The notes: generated by a model not told the origin, from the sequence alone. Positions 18,164 through 27,815 are shown, numbered from the stretch's first letter. The stretch: 64,000 nucleotides of DNA from Crassaminicella profunda (GCF_019884785.1 NZ_CP082326.1:3713355-3777354); one strand, 5' to 3'. Translations and numbers: made by a program.

Positions 18164-19894
18164 TTATACAACTTCATTTCTGTGAACTGACTCTATTCCA
18201 AGCTTTTTCATTCGATATATTAAACTTTGTCTAATAATCCCTAAGTCTCTTGAAGTCTTACTTATATTCCATTCATTCTTATTTAAACTTTCAAGAATAA
18301 TTCTCTTTTCTATATCTCTAAGTGTCCCCGTTAGGGAGTTTTGTTTTTTTTGTATTTTGCTACATGCATTTTCTCCTATTATCCTAGTTTGAATATATTT
18401 GGGTAAATGTTCAGTTCTTAACTCTTTCTCATTTTCTCTTACCCTAATCATTAGATTTTCAAGTATATGTTCTAACTCTCTTACATTTCCAGGCCAATTA
18501 TAAGATAACATGATTTCCCTTAATTCAGATGAAAAAGCTTTGATATTTTTATTAAGCATATTATTATACTTTTCAATAAAAAAGCTACTCATGCTCAATA
18601 TATCTTGTGGTCTCTCTCTCAGTGGAGGAATATATAAACAAATAGTTGCAATCCGGTAGAAAAGATCTTGTCTTAATTTGCCCTCTCGAATAATCTTTTG
18701 AGGGTCTTCATTAATAGCACTAATAATTCTACAGTGAATTTGTGCTGTTTTTAGTCCTCCTACTCTTCTTACCTTTCTCTCTTGAAATACTCTAAGTAAT
18801 TTAGTTTGCATAGTAATAGGCATAGAATTTAGTTCATCTAAAAACAAGGTTCCTCCCCTAGCCTCTTCAAATAATCCAGATTGATCTACTGCCCCTGTAT
18901 AAGATCCTTTTACTGTTCCAAAAAGGATACTCTCAAGAAGATTTTCCGGGATTGCTGCACAATTTATTGCCACAAATGGTTCCTTTTTATTTTTCCCAAG
19001 ATTATGAATACTTTGAGCAAAAACTTCCTTTCCTGTTCCTGTTTCTCCAACAATTAATAAATTGTTCTCTAATAATGCTATAGTCTCAGCTTCTTTAATT
19101 AGATTTTTTATCTGCTCACTATCTCCTATAATATTTGTAAATGTATAAGTTGTACCATTATCATAATAATCATTTGATTTTAATGGTATTTTACTCCGTA
19201 ATCTTCGCTTCAATTCAATAGTTTGAGATAATAAAGATTTTAGCATAGTTTCATTTTTACTAATAGAATACACTGCAATAGTTTCTCCATCTTTTTTAAT
19301 TGGATAGGTACTATAGGATACATATTTAGGAACACCATCTTTATAGGCATGGGCTTTATATTTATTAACAATAGAAACTCCTGTTTTATATACTTTTTGA
19401 TGTTCAGACATCTCTATCGCTTTATAATTGTAAGCTTCCCATAAATATTTTCCTACTATATTTTTTGCAGATAACTCCTCTAATTTCTCCTGTGCATCAT
19501 TATATAAAATAATCCGACCTTCAGCATCACTCATAATAATTCCATCATTAATAGAATCTATGATTTTTTCTAGGCAATAAAGCCTTATTTGGTGATTTGT
19601 AAAATCTTCTATATCTTCAATAAATACGAAAATATATTCTTTTTTTTCATCTACGATCTTCCGTGCACTCATACTATACTTTTTTCCATAAGGTGTTTTA
19701 AAAATCTTTTTTGTGCCCATTATTATATCTAGTGTTACTGAAAACAAATCGTAAAACTTGCATTTTAATATATTTTTTTGATGGTATATTTGCTCTACCA
19801 TTGGACTCATCCATATAATTTCTTCTTCCTCATTTAGAATCATTATTCCAGGAATATGATCCATTAGTAATTTTCCTACCCTTTTTATCTCCAT
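18164..19894 (-). CDS. Sigma-54-dependent transcriptional activator (PAS-PAS-AAA+-Fis), candidate hut regulator
   Basis: A 576-residue enhancer-binding protein. Two PAS-like sensor regions occupy about 10-98 and 108-215. The AAA+ domain (about 255-485) is complete: Walker A VGETGTGKEV, the sigma-54 contact loop as GSYTGA (a known variant of GAFTGA), Walker B GGTLFLDELN and the arginine-bearing YNWPGNVRELEH. The C-terminus (about 525-568) is a Fis-type helix-turn-helix (LNKNEWNISKTSRDLGI). The ATG at 19894 has GGAGG nine bases before it; a GTG two codons earlier is less likely. The gene follows the hut region and is the natural activator for its three -24/-12 promoters; the signal is unknown, with RocR-like proteins as the nearest idea. 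Confidence 0.93.
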   Translation of the reverse strand: MEIKRVGKLLMDHIPGIMILNEEEEIIWMSPMVEQIYHQKNILKCKFYDLFSVTLDIIMGTKKIFKTPYGKKYSMSARKIVDEKKEYIFVFIEDIEDFTNHQIRLYCLEKIIDSINDGIIMSDAEGRIILYNDAQEKLEELSAKNIVGKYLWEAYNYKAIEMSEHQKVYKTGVSIVNKYKAHAYKDGVPKYVSYSTYPIKKDGETIAVYSISKNETMLKSLLSQTIELKRRLRSKIPLKSNDYYDNGTTYTFTNIIGDSEQIKNLIKEAETIALLENNLLIVGETGTGKEVFAQSIHNLGKNKKEPFVAINCAAIPENLLESILFGTVKGSYTGAVDQSGLFEEARGGTLFLDELNSMPITMQTKLLRVFQERKVRRVGGLKTAQIHCRIISAINEDPQKIIREGKLRQDLFYRIATICLYIPPLRERPQDILSMSSFFIEKYNNMLNKNIKAFSSELREIMLSYNWPGNVRELEHILENLMIRVRENEKELRTEHLPKYIQTRIIGENACSKIQKKQNSLTGTLRDIEKRIILESLNKNEWNISKTSRDLGIIRQSLIYRMKKLGIESVHRNEVV

Positions 19895-20137
19895 ATGCAC
19901 TATCCTCCTTCTCTCATATGCAAGACATTCAGCATACCCTTATACTATTTTCTTATATCATCTATCTATAAAAATACTATACTATTTTTTGTTTTTTCGT
20001 TATTCTAAATTTATCCACTTTCTCTTCTTCATTATATTCGTTTACCCATATGAAACATCCTTCTATTACGTAGTGAACATTCTTTTCATAATTCTTTACA
20101 AAATATCTTTCCTTACATACAAATCAAAAATATAAAA

Positions 20138-20178
20138 GGACTATATTGTATAGCTTATGCTCAAATACAATATAGCCC
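20138..20178 (-). terminator. Terminator after hbd
   Basis: GGCTATATTGTAT and ATACAATATAGTCC pair around a 13-base loop on the minus strand, followed by TTTTATATTTTT. The 240 bases between it and the regulator start at 19894 hold no gene or clear promoter. Confidence 0.8.
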
Positions 20179-20205
20179 CATTATTTATCTATTCATATTT
20201 AATAT

Positions 20206-21054
20206 TTATTTACTATAATCATAGAATCCTTTACCTGTTTTTCTACCTAGTAAATTTGCTCTAACCATTTTTCTAAGTAGTGGATGAGGTCTATATTTAG
20301 AATCACCAAATTCATTATATAGTACTTCCATGATTGCTAAGTTTACATCATTACCAATAAGGTCAGCTAACGCTAGAGGTCCTATTGGATGGTTTGCACC
20401 TAGTTTCATCGCTTGATCAATGTCCTCAGCCTTTGCAACACCATCAGCTAGGATGCCTATTGCTTCATTGATCATAGGAATTAATATTCTATTTACAACA
20501 AATCCTGGTGCTTCTTCAACTTCTACTGGAGTTTTTCCTATCTTTTGTGTAAGCTCTACAATAGCAGCTTTTGTTTCTTCAGAAGTTGTAAGACCTTTGA
20601 TGATTTCAACAAGCTTCATTACTGGTACTGGATTGAAAAAGTGCATACCAATCACTTTATCTGGTCTATTTGTTGCTGCTGCAATTTCAGTGATAGATAA
20701 AGAAGAAGTATTTGTAGCTAATATTACTTCTGGTTTAACAAGCTCATCAATTTCAGCAAATAATTTTTTCTTTGCTTCCATATTTTCTGTAGCAGCTTCG
20801 ATAATTAAATCACAATCTTTGATAATTTCAAGTTCTGTAGAACCATGAATTCTTCCTAAAACCTCTTCTTTTTGTTCTTCTGTCATTTTACCTTTTTTAA
20901 CGCTTCTATCTAGGTTTTTTGTAACAGTCTTAATTCCTCTGTCTACAGATTCTTGTCTTCTAGCTCTCATGTAAACATCATAACCGTTTTGTGCAAATAT
21001 CTGGATGATTCCAGCACCCATTGTTCCTGTTCCTAAAACACCAATTTTTTTCAT
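20206..21054 (-). CDS. hbd: 3-hydroxybutyryl-CoA dehydrogenase
   Basis: Interconverts acetoacetyl-CoA and 3-hydroxybutyryl-CoA. The 282-residue protein, standard for clostridial Hbd, has the nucleotide fold [18 protein letters not shown], the catalytic histidine in [19 protein letters not shown] and the C-terminal substrate domain ending in [13 protein letters not shown]. It lies 48 bases after crt on the same strand. thl, bcd and etfAB, which complete the butyrate route in most Clostridia, are not in this window and must be elsewhere if present. Confidence 0.96.
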   Translation of the reverse strand: MKKIGVLGTGTMGAGIIQIFAQNGYDVYMRARRQESVDRGIKTVTKNLDRSVKKGKMTEEQKEEVLGRIHGSTELEIIKDCDLIIEAATENMEAKKKLFAEIDELVKPEVILATNTSSLSITEIAAATNRPDKVIGMHFFNPVPVMKLVEIIKGLTTSEETKAAIVELTQKIGKTPVEVEEAPGFVVNRILIPMINEAIGILADGVAKAEDIDQAMKLGANHPIGPLALADLIGNDVNLAIMEVLYNEFGDSKYRPHPLLRKMVRANLLGRKTGKGFYDYSK

Positions 21055-21102
21055 AAAAAGGACCCCCTCTATGTAAATATTTATTTATTATAAAATGAAA
21101 TT

Positions 21103-21882
21103 TTATTCACCTTTAAATTCTGCTTTTCTTTTTTCTACAAAAGCAGTCATACCTTCCTTTTGATCCTTTGTAGCAAAGCATAATCCAAATAAATTTGCTT
21201 CTATTTCAATACCTGTTTCCATATCTGTCTCAAACCCTCTATTGATTGCCATATTGGCATATCTTACAGCCTTTTGCGCATTCTTAGCAATTCTCTTTGC
21301 TAAATCCATGGCTTCATTCATTAATTCTTCAGGTGCTACAACTTTATTGACAAGACCAATCTTTTCAGCCTCTTGTGCTTTAATGATATCTCCTGTAAAA
21401 ATTAATTCTTTAGCTTTAGCTGTTCCTACAAGTCTTGGAAGTCTCTGGGTTCCAGAAAATCCTGGAATAATCCCTAAACCTACTTCAGGTTGGCCAAATT
21501 TTGCTTTTTCACTTGCAATACGCATATCACAACACATTGCTAATTCACATCCACCACCTAAAGCAAAACCATTTACTGCAGCTATTACAGGTTTTTCCAT
21601 TTTTTCGATTTTTCTAAATACTCTTTGGCCTAAATTCCCAAATACTCTACCTTCTTCTGCTCCTAAAGGATTCATTTCTGTAATGTCTGCTCCAGCAACA
21701 AAAGCTTTTCCTTCTCCTGTAATAATGATTACATCTACATTCTCATCTGTGTCTAAATTATATATTGCACATTCTAATTCTTTTAAGACCTCAGAATTTA
21801 ATGCATTCAACGCTTTTGGTCTATTCAGCTTCAAAACAGCAATTCTTTCTTGCTGCTCCATTTGAATAAATTGATAATCCAT
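21103..21882 (-). CDS. crt: Crotonase (short-chain enoyl-CoA hydratase)
   Basis: Hydrates crotonyl-CoA to 3-hydroxybutyryl-CoA. The 259-residue protein has the oxyanion-hole stretch AVNGFALGGGCELAM, the first glutamate in GQPEVGLGIIPG (normally two catalytic Glu residues, at about 112 and 132) and the C-terminal hexamer helix. It is the first gene of crt-hbd. A TATAAT at 21915-21920 (minus strand) with a weak -35 17 bases upstream may be its promoter. Without bcd and etf next to it, the direction of use, butyrate formation or fatty-acid breakdown, is open. Confidence 0.94.
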   Translation of the reverse strand: MDYQFIQMEQQERIAVLKLNRPKALNALNSEVLKELECAIYNLDTDENVDVIIITGEGKAFVAGADITEMNPLGAEEGRVFGNLGQRVFRKIEKMEKPVIAAVNGFALGGGCELAMCCDMRIASEKAKFGQPEVGLGIIPGFSGTQRLPRLVGTAKAKELIFTGDIIKAQEAEKIGLVNKVVAPEELMNEAMDLAKRIAKNAQKAVRYANMAINRGFETDMETGIEIEANLFGLCFATKDQKEGMTAFVEKRKAEFKGE

Positions 21883-22017
21883 TTCTGCACCCCCTATATG
21901 ACAATTCTATATTTCAGATTATACACCTAATAATGGAAAATAGGAACCCTTTTTATGATAAATCTTTAACAAAATATAAAATTCTCCCTTTTCCGTAAAG
22001 AAAATTCTGCAAAATGA

Positions 22018-22047
22018 TAGCCACCTAAGTTTTCACCTAAGCAGCTA
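22018..22047 (-). terminator. Terminator after lysC
   Basis: In the minus-strand RNA a 13-bp stem with several G-U pairs closes a GAAA loop and is followed by UCAUUUU. It starts six bases after the lysC stop. Confidence 0.6.
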
Positions 22048-22052
22048 TTACT

Positions 22053-23255
22053 CTATAAATTAAATTCTCTTGCGATTGCCTCCACAGCTCTTGTTGTATC
22101 TTTTGTATCAATTGTATAAGATATTCTAATCTCAGAAGTAGTAACTTGCTTAAACCCAATGTCATTTTCAGCAAGTATTTCAAAGGTTTTTGCCGCAACT
22201 CCTGATTGACTTCTCATGCCTATACCCACAACAGATAATTTAGTAATGTCCCTTTCTATATCTGTCTCTATATCTTCAAATTCATTTTTTAAACTTTCCA
22301 TAATATTTAAAATAATGTCTTCATCTGTTTTAGGTGCTGTAAAAGATACATTTACCTTCCCATGGGAAGGTGCTGTTTGACTAATCATATCCACATTGAT
22401 GTCCTTTTTAGCCAAAGCCCCAAAAACTTTAGATATGTTTTTACTATTATAAGGTACATGATTGATTGTTACCATCAAATCCTTATCACTTGCTGATAAA
22501 CCTGTAATTACTTTGCTTTCCATAGTGGCATCAAACTCCTTTATATAAGTTCCTGGCCATTCTTCATTGCTTAATGCAACATAAATAGGCACGTTAAATT
22601 TTTGTCCAATTTCCACGGCTCTTGTCTCCATAACCCCAGCCCCTAAGCTTGCCATTTCCATCATTTCTTCATAGCTAATACAATCAAGCTTTCTTGCAGT
22701 AGGAAATAATCTTGGATCAATCGTATAAATACCATCTACATCTGTATATATTTCACAAACACATTCTAGCTTTGCAGCCAAGGCTACTGCTGTCGTATCA
22801 GACCCACCTCTTCCTAAAGTCATAATATCTCCATTGCCATTCATTCCTTGAAAGCCTGCAACAACAACAATTTTTCCCTCATCCAAATATTTTTTCACTT
22901 TTTCTATGTCAATATCTTGAATTTTTCCTTTTGTATGATATCCATCGGTTTCTATCCCTGCTTGAAATCCAGTAAGAGATATAGATTCGTATCCTATTTC
23001 ATTTAGAGCAATAGATAAAAGAGATATGGAAACCTGCTCTCCAGTAGACATGAGCATATCAAGTTCACGTCTTTTAGGTATATCTGACAACTCTTTTGCC
23101 ATCCCAATCAATTGATCTGTAGTTTTTCCCATAGCAGATACTACTACTACTACACCATCTCCCTTTTCTTTTCTCTGTGCCACCCTTTTTGCTACAGTCT
23201 TAATCTTGTCAATACTCCCTACGGATGTACCTCCATATTTCTGCACTACAATCAT
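22053..23255 (-). CDS. lysC: Aspartate kinase under lysine riboswitch control
   Basis: Phosphorylates aspartate, the first step toward lysine, threonine, methionine and diaminopimelate. The 400-residue protein starts MIVVQKYGGTSVG, has LGRGGSDTTAVALA in the kinase domain and two ACT regulatory domains in the last ~140 residues (around VTINHVPYN and LSVVGIGMRS). The frame extends to 23270 through a TTG, but the ATG at 23255 has GGAGGG before it. It is a single-gene transcript with a sigma-A promoter, an L-box leader and a terminator. Lysine should lower its expression by stopping transcription in the leader. Confidence 0.96.
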   Translation of the reverse strand: MIVVQKYGGTSVGSIDKIKTVAKRVAQRKEKGDGVVVVVSAMGKTTDQLIGMAKELSDIPKRRELDMLMSTGEQVSISLLSIALNEIGYESISLTGFQAGIETDGYHTKGKIQDIDIEKVKKYLDEGKIVVVAGFQGMNGNGDIMTLGRGGSDTTAVALAAKLECVCEIYTDVDGIYTIDPRLFPTARKLDCISYEEMMEMASLGAGVMETRAVEIGQKFNVPIYVALSNEEWPGTYIKEFDATMESKVITGLSASDKDLMVTINHVPYNSKNISKVFGALAKKDINVDMISQTAPSHGKVNVSFTAPKTDEDIILNIMESLKNEFEDIETDIERDITKLSVVGIGMRSQSGVAAKTFEILAENDIGFKQVTTSEIRISYTIDTKDTTRAVEAIAREFNL

Positions 23256-23299
23256 TTTATTTCCCTCCAATTACCTGGTGTCGTATTGTGTCTTAGAAA

Positions 23300-23340
23300 A
23301 CACAAAAACAGCCGAGAGTAAAAGTACTCTCAGCTGTTAT
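23300..23340 (-). terminator. Regulated terminator of the lysine riboswitch
   Basis: ACAGCTGAGAGT and ACTCTCGGCTGT form a 12-bp stem with a six-base loop, followed by TTTTTGTGTTTT, immediately 3' of the aptamer and before the lysC ribosome site. Confidence 0.92.
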
Positions 23341-23556
23341 TCTCAGCAGAATGAAACTTTCACCCTGTGTGAAATAGCGCCTCACTGACAAAGTGGGTAA
23401 TTCATCAGTGACAGTTTCATATTTATTCAATATGAACCCAACATATAGACTTAGGTAAACCTATACATTTCGGCGATGCTCCCTTTCCTATGAACTCATC
23501 AGTTTCCTATCCTTCCTTCATAGTACTATTGAATCATCGCAACCTCTAAGACACAA
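23341..23556 (-). ncRNA. L-box lysine riboswitch (aptamer)
   Basis: The minus-strand leader matches the L-box seen before Bacillus lysC: AGAGGTTGCGA near the start, GGGAGCATCGCCGAA in the middle, TGTTGGG, AACTGTCAC, then GAGGCGCTAT near the end. The order and spacing of these blocks is diagnostic. Lysine binding should favour the terminator at 23300-23340. A 12-base match on either side of the whole leader (23286-23297 with 23545-23556) is an extra feature not part of the standard model. Confidence 0.93.
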
Positions 23557-23580
23557 CAAACGTTTTTTATATTTCTTCGT

Positions 23581-23609
23581 ATCTTAGCATATGTTTTTAG
23601 TTTTGTCAA
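23581..23609 (-). promoter_or_regulatory. Sigma-A promoter of the lysine leader/lysC
   Basis: TTGACA (23604-23609), 17-base spacer, TAAGAT (23581-23586) on the minus strand. Transcription would start near 23574, directly before the aptamer. Confidence 0.88.
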
Positions 23610-23806
23610 TTTGTTTTAAATTTATTTTTCATGTCATCATTTAAATGATCCAAAATATAAATTTTTCAAGGTGAAAGAAAAGTTTTGATATAATGTTTTA
23701 TTCTGACAATTCTAAATATTAATTGTTTTCTAGCTACTATTATGTTATAATAATTATGTCCTTGAAAATTTTTACATTTCTAACAATCAAAAGGGAGGAA
23801 TTTGAA

Positions 23807-25219
23807 ATGAATGTCAAAAGGAAAGTCACGTTTGGAGAAGCGCTACTCGTTATCGCATTCCTAATCGTAGCACTCATCAGTACCCTAAAAGTTTTTGGTG
23901 GAGACCCTCATATGGCAATCTTAGCATCAACAGCATTTGCAACACTCGTTGCTCTAAGAGCTGGATACAAATGGCATTATATTGAAGAGGGAATTCTTGA
24001 AACTATCAAAATGGCTATGCAATCTGTTCTTATTCTTATGGTTATTGGATGTATCATAGGTACATGGATTTTATCCGGTGTTGTTCCTACAATGATTTAT
24101 TATGGCCTCAAAATTATCTCTCCAGGTATCTTCTTAATCGCAACTTGTCTTATTTGTTCCATTGTATCTCTTGCAACTGGAAGTTCTTGGACTACTGCTG
24201 GTACAGTAGGTATTGCACTATTAGGTGTTGGTGCAGGTCTTGGTATTCCCGCTCCCGTAGTTGCAGGTGCAATTATCTCTGGTGCTTACTTTGGTGATAA
24301 AATGTCACCCCTTTCTGATACAACTAACTTAGCTCCTGCTATGGCTGGTTGTGATTTATTTGACCACATTAAGCACATGGTATTTACAACTGGTCCTAGT
24401 TTAATTATTTCCTGTGTTGTTTTTGGAATCATGGGATTTAAATATGCTGGAAAAGAACTTGATACAGGTTTAATTAATACATTTTTAGATACCCTAAGTG
24501 GAAACTTCCATCTTAGTCCGTTATTATTAATCCCTCCAATTTTAGTTATCGCTATGGTAGTATTTAAAGTTCCTGCTCTTCCAGGACTTATTGGTGGAAC
24601 TTTCCTTGGTGGTTTGTTCGCTTATATTTTCCAAGGTGCTGGCATGACTGATATTATCGGTGCTGCTCACTATGGTTTTGAATCAGCAACAGGTGTAGAG
24701 GCAATTGACAGTTTACTATCTCGTGGTGGACTAGACAGTATGATGTGGACCGTATCGTTGATTCTACTCGCTATGTCCTTTGGTGGAACGTTGGAAAGAA
24801 CAGGAATGCTTCATGTAATCGTAGAAAAAATGTTAAGAGTTGCAAAATCAAGAGGTTCTCTTGTTGTAACTACATTCCTAACTTGCGTTTTCTGTAACCT
24901 TACAACAGGAGACCAATATATGTCCATCGTTCTTCCAGGTAGAATGTTCAAAGAAGCTTATGAAGAAAAAGGTCTTCATCCAAAGAATCTTTCTAGATGT
25001 CTTGAAGACTTCGGTACAATCACTTCACCTTTCATTCCTTGGAATACTTGTGGTAACTTCATGTATACTACATTGATGGTACATCCTTTTGCATATGCAC
25101 CATATGCACTACTTAACTGGATTAATCCATTAGTATCCATGTTCTATGGATTCACTGGTATCACAATGGAAAAATTACCTGAGACTCCGAAGGAAAACGA
25201 TAACAAAGAAGAAGCATAA
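23807..25219 (+). CDS. nhaC: NhaC-type sodium/proton antiporter, copy 1
   Basis: A 470-residue membrane protein with about 12 helices. It has the NhaC/MleN signature ISGAYFGDKMSPLSDTTNLAP and a late TGDQYMSIVLPGRMF. Members exchange sodium for protons or, in MleN, malate for lactate; the choice here cannot be made from sequence. The frame is open to 23723, but the ATG at 23807 follows GGGAGGAA and starts in front of the first helix. It is divergent from lysC, with the two promoters in a 200-base gap, and ends at a strong terminator. A diverged relative lies 1 kb downstream. Confidence 0.9.
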   Translation: MNVKRKVTFGEALLVIAFLIVALISTLKVFGGDPHMAILASTAFATLVALRAGYKWHYIEEGILETIKMAMQSVLILMVIGCIIGTWILSGVVPTMIYYGLKIISPGIFLIATCLICSIVSLATGSSWTTAGTVGIALLGVGAGLGIPAPVVAGAIISGAYFGDKMSPLSDTTNLAPAMAGCDLFDHIKHMVFTTGPSLIISCVVFGIMGFKYAGKELDTGLINTFLDTLSGNFHLSPLLLIPPILVIAMVVFKVPALPGLIGGTFLGGLFAYIFQGAGMTDIIGAAHYGFESATGVEAIDSLLSRGGLDSMMWTVSLILLAMSFGGTLERTGMLHVIVEKMLRVAKSRGSLVVTTFLTCVFCNLTTGDQYMSIVLPGRMFKEAYEEKGLHPKNLSRCLEDFGTITSPFIPWNTCGNFMYTTLMVHPFAYAPYALLNWINPLVSMFYGFTGITMEKLPETPKENDNKEEA

Positions 25220-25228
25220 AATGTTTTT

Positions 25229-25264
25229 AATCCCTTCCCTATTATTTTAGGGAAGGGATTTTTT
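25229..25264 (+). terminator. Terminator after the first NhaC gene
   Basis: AATCCCTTCCCTA and TTAGGGAAGGGATT pair around a short loop, followed by TTTT. Confidence 0.92.
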
Positions 25265-25345
25265 AAATAATTTTATTTTTATAGGAATAATGTTTATATA
25301 CAAAAATATCTATTTAATAAATATAATTTTAAGGAGGAACTATAT

Positions 25346-25825
25346 ATGAATATTTTAAACAAGATGAAACAAGGAATGCTTGATAGTACAAAAGCCATTA
25401 AAGAAATTTCTTCTGATGTAACAGAGCTTACAAAACTAAAAATTAATCTCTCAAAAGATCTAGCAAGGATTGATGAACTCTATTATGAGCTAGGTAAAAA
25501 AATGTATGCTTCCTTTGAAAAAGATCCTGATATAAAAACTGATGAAAATGTTTTTTCAGCACTTATGGAAATACAAACTACCCTAGAAAGAATAAAAGAA
25601 TCAGAATTTAAGATTGAATCGCTAAAAGGAATTATAAAATGTGAACAATGTGGGTATGAAGTAGAGGAAAATGCAAAATATTGCTCTAATTGTGGAAACA
25701 AACTAAAGATCTTAACACTAGAAGAAATGGTAAAAGAAGATATGGAACCTGAAAAAATCATAGAAAAAGAAGAAATTGAATCCCAAGAAATAATTGAAGA
25801 TGAAAAAGAAGAAAAACCTGAGTAA
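25346..25825 (+). CDS. Coiled-coil protein with a C-terminal zinc ribbon
   Basis: 159 residues, no membrane segment. Residues 1-90 are helical and charged with heptad-like spacing (a likely coiled coil). Then comes one zinc ribbon, CEQCGYEVEENAKYCSNCG (about 99-117), with two CxxC pairs, and an acidic Glu-rich tail. Proteins of this design (zinc_ribbon_2 type) are widespread in Clostridia, with no settled function. It has its own AAGGAGG ribosome site and terminator; the stop codon lies in the terminator loop. Confidence 0.82.
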   Translation: MNILNKMKQGMLDSTKAIKEISSDVTELTKLKINLSKDLARIDELYYELGKKMYASFEKDPDIKTDENVFSALMEIQTTLERIKESEFKIESLKGIIKCEQCGYEVEENAKYCSNCGNKLKILTLEEMVKEDMEPEKIIEKEEIESQEIIEDEKEEKPE

Positions 25826-25839
25826 CAACTCAGGTTTTT
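25813..25839 (+). terminator. Terminator after the zinc-ribbon gene
   Basis: AACCTGAGT, AACA loop, ACTCAGGTT with T run. Its 3' edge touches the stop codon of the converging small gene at 25839-26018. Confidence 0.9.
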
Positions 25840-26018
25840 CAACTAATCTTTGCTTCTTTTTTTGCTTTTTCGATTTCAAAATCTAGATAAATAATATCCC
25901 TATTTATCCTTTTTTTATCTTTTATTTCTTCTTCTGTTAAATTTGGTCTTTGAAGAAAAATAATATATTTATCCATCAATATATCTCTTTTTTCCATTAA
26001 TCTTCTTATATATTCCAT
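25839..26018 (-). CDS. Small 59-residue helical protein, function unknown
   Basis: A short gene on the minus strand, starting MEYIRRLMEKRDILMDKYII and ending KAKKEAKIS, with AAAGGGGG eight bases before the ATG. The sequence is charged and almost entirely predicted helical, with two segments split by RPNLTEEE; a helical hairpin is likely. It has some resemblance in size and shape to Spo0E-type phosphatases but lacks their SQELD motif, so I do not assign it. It faces the zinc-ribbon gene tail to tail and is divergent from the second NhaC gene. Confidence 0.7.
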   Translation of the reverse strand: MEYIRRLMEKRDILMDKYIIFLQRPNLTEEEIKDKKRINRDIIYLDFEIEKAKKEAKIS

Positions 26019-26243
26019 AACCGGTTCCCCCTTTCTAAACTATTCATCCTCTATAAAAAAATTTCCCCTAATTTTCGACCTCTTTCTACACCTTTATCTA
26101 TAGTATACATGAAAAAACATAGTTGGAAAAGAATATTTAGAATTTTTGATTTTCAAAAGGGTATTTATAAATTTTATCTATCATTCCTATTTTTGGATAG
26201 TTGTTATAAAATAATATTGAAACTTATTGAAAAGAGGGATTTT

Positions 26244-27608
26244 ATGAAAAAAAAGATCGATAATAAATTAACTTATCTAGGTTTATCCATACTACTATTT
26301 GGTATTCTTTTATCCCTATCCCTAGGGTATTCTGCCCTTTACGGAATATTATTTGGCATTCTGGCTATTTATATGATTGCTTTTTTCCATGGCTATCCTC
26401 ATAAAGAACTATTTTCTATGATGTTTACCGGAATAAAGAGTGCATGGGTTGTACTACTAATCATGAGTATTGTTGGAATGCTCATTGGTGTTTGGATGAT
26501 TAGCGGTACCATTCCCACAATGATGTATATGGGCTTTAAATATTTATCAAATCTCAATTTTGTTTTAACTGCATTTTTGATAAGCAGCATTATTTCTATG
26601 GTCCTTGGAACTTCTTTAGGGACTATTAGTACCGTAGGTTTATCTCTAATAGGAATTGGTAAAGGTCTACATATTCCTCTTCCTCTATTAGTCGGTGCCA
26701 TTGTTTCTGGTAGCTATGTTGGAGATCGCTCTTCTCCTATGTCTAGTAGCGCTAATTTAACAGCTGCCATTACTAAGACCAAACTGATTGATAATATAAA
26801 ACATATGATGAATACTTTGACTCCTGTATATTTGTTCTGTATGGTCTTTTATTATTTAATGGGTAAAAATTATTTATCCTGTGGAAAAGTAAATCACGAA
26901 GTGATCCACCTACAAAATCTACTTTCTTCTAATTTTCATATATCTTTTATTTTACTTATTCCACCCTTATTGATTGTATGGATGGCTATCTTTAGATTTT
27001 CTATGATAAAAAGCTTAAGCATAGGACTATTATCCAGCTTTATCCTCATTATATACCATACTCAATTTTCTTTCTCTGAAATAATTTATGCAGCATTTAT
27101 AGGATTCCATCCTAAAAATATAGCTATCTCTGCTATTCTTTCAGGTGGAGGGCTTATATCTATGAAAAATGTTATCCTCATTATTACAGCATCTACTGCT
27201 CTTAATGGCATATTAGACGGAAGTGGCATGATAGGCCCTCTTGTTGAAAAATTCATGAATAAGGTCAAAAATGTTGGAGACCTTATTTTGCGAACTTCTT
27301 TTTTAAGCTTTATTGTTGATCTTACTACCTGCAACCAAACATTGTCCATTATCATACCAGGTAAATTTCTTCAGTCTCTCTTTGAAGAAAAAGGAATCTC
27401 TAAAAACACGTTAGCTCGTACAATTTCCGACACTGGAATCATCCTCGTACCTTTAATTCCTTGGAATGCAAATGCCATTGTTATCTCAAGTATTTTTAAT
27501 GTTCCTGTACTTCAGTTTGTCCCCTTTGCACTCCTTTGTTATTTACTACCAATCATTACAGTTATTTATGGGTACTTAGGCTTTGTGAAAAAGAATGTTC
27601 ATGCATAA
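26244..27608 (+). CDS. NhaC-type antiporter, diverged copy 2
   Basis: A 454-residue membrane protein of the same family as the 23807-25219 gene, with shared blocks such as the GxWMISGTIPTMMYMG helix and PLVGAIVSGSYVGDRSSPMSSS. The key loop reads SSPMSSSANLTAA in place of SPLSDTTNLAP, losing the aspartate of the standard form, so its substrate or coupling ion may differ. The ATG at 26244 follows AGAGGGA; the frame is open upstream to 26109, but those residues look like untranslated leader. Low GC and codon use are as in the neighbours. Confidence 0.85.
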   Translation: MKKKIDNKLTYLGLSILLFGILLSLSLGYSALYGILFGILAIYMIAFFHGYPHKELFSMMFTGIKSAWVVLLIMSIVGMLIGVWMISGTIPTMMYMGFKYLSNLNFVLTAFLISSIISMVLGTSLGTISTVGLSLIGIGKGLHIPLPLLVGAIVSGSYVGDRSSPMSSSANLTAAITKTKLIDNIKHMMNTLTPVYLFCMVFYYLMGKNYLSCGKVNHEVIHLQNLLSSNFHISFILLIPPLLIVWMAIFRFSMIKSLSIGLLSSFILIIYHTQFSFSEIIYAAFIGFHPKNIAISAILSGGGLISMKNVILIITASTALNGILDGSGMIGPLVEKFMNKVKNVGDLILRTSFLSFIVDLTTCNQTLSIIIPGKFLQSLFEEKGISKNTLARTISDTGIILVPLIPWNANAIVISSIFNVPVLQFVPFALLCYLLPIITVIYGYLGFVKKNVHA

Positions 27609-27815
27609 ATCATCCTTTTCTCATCTTAATGATTCCAGTTATTTATCCATCATCTTATGTTAAAAGCCCAAACTTTATATGGTAATTTTGCTTTACTAGT
27701 GTAATTTTACACTATATAATATAGGTGTGTGATTTTCTCTATTAACTTTTTAAAATCATTTATTATACAACTTTATTCCTACACATCTATAAAATATAAA
27801 GAAAAGGTGATTCAT

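Noticed and set aside
21242-21865. A 207-codon frame opposite crt
   Set aside because: Long, but it is exactly antisense to a well-supported enzyme and has no initiation signal; typical of a biased third-position shadow.
25839-26018. Spo0E-type phosphatase
   Set aside because: Similar length and helical nature, but the SQELD motif is absent.
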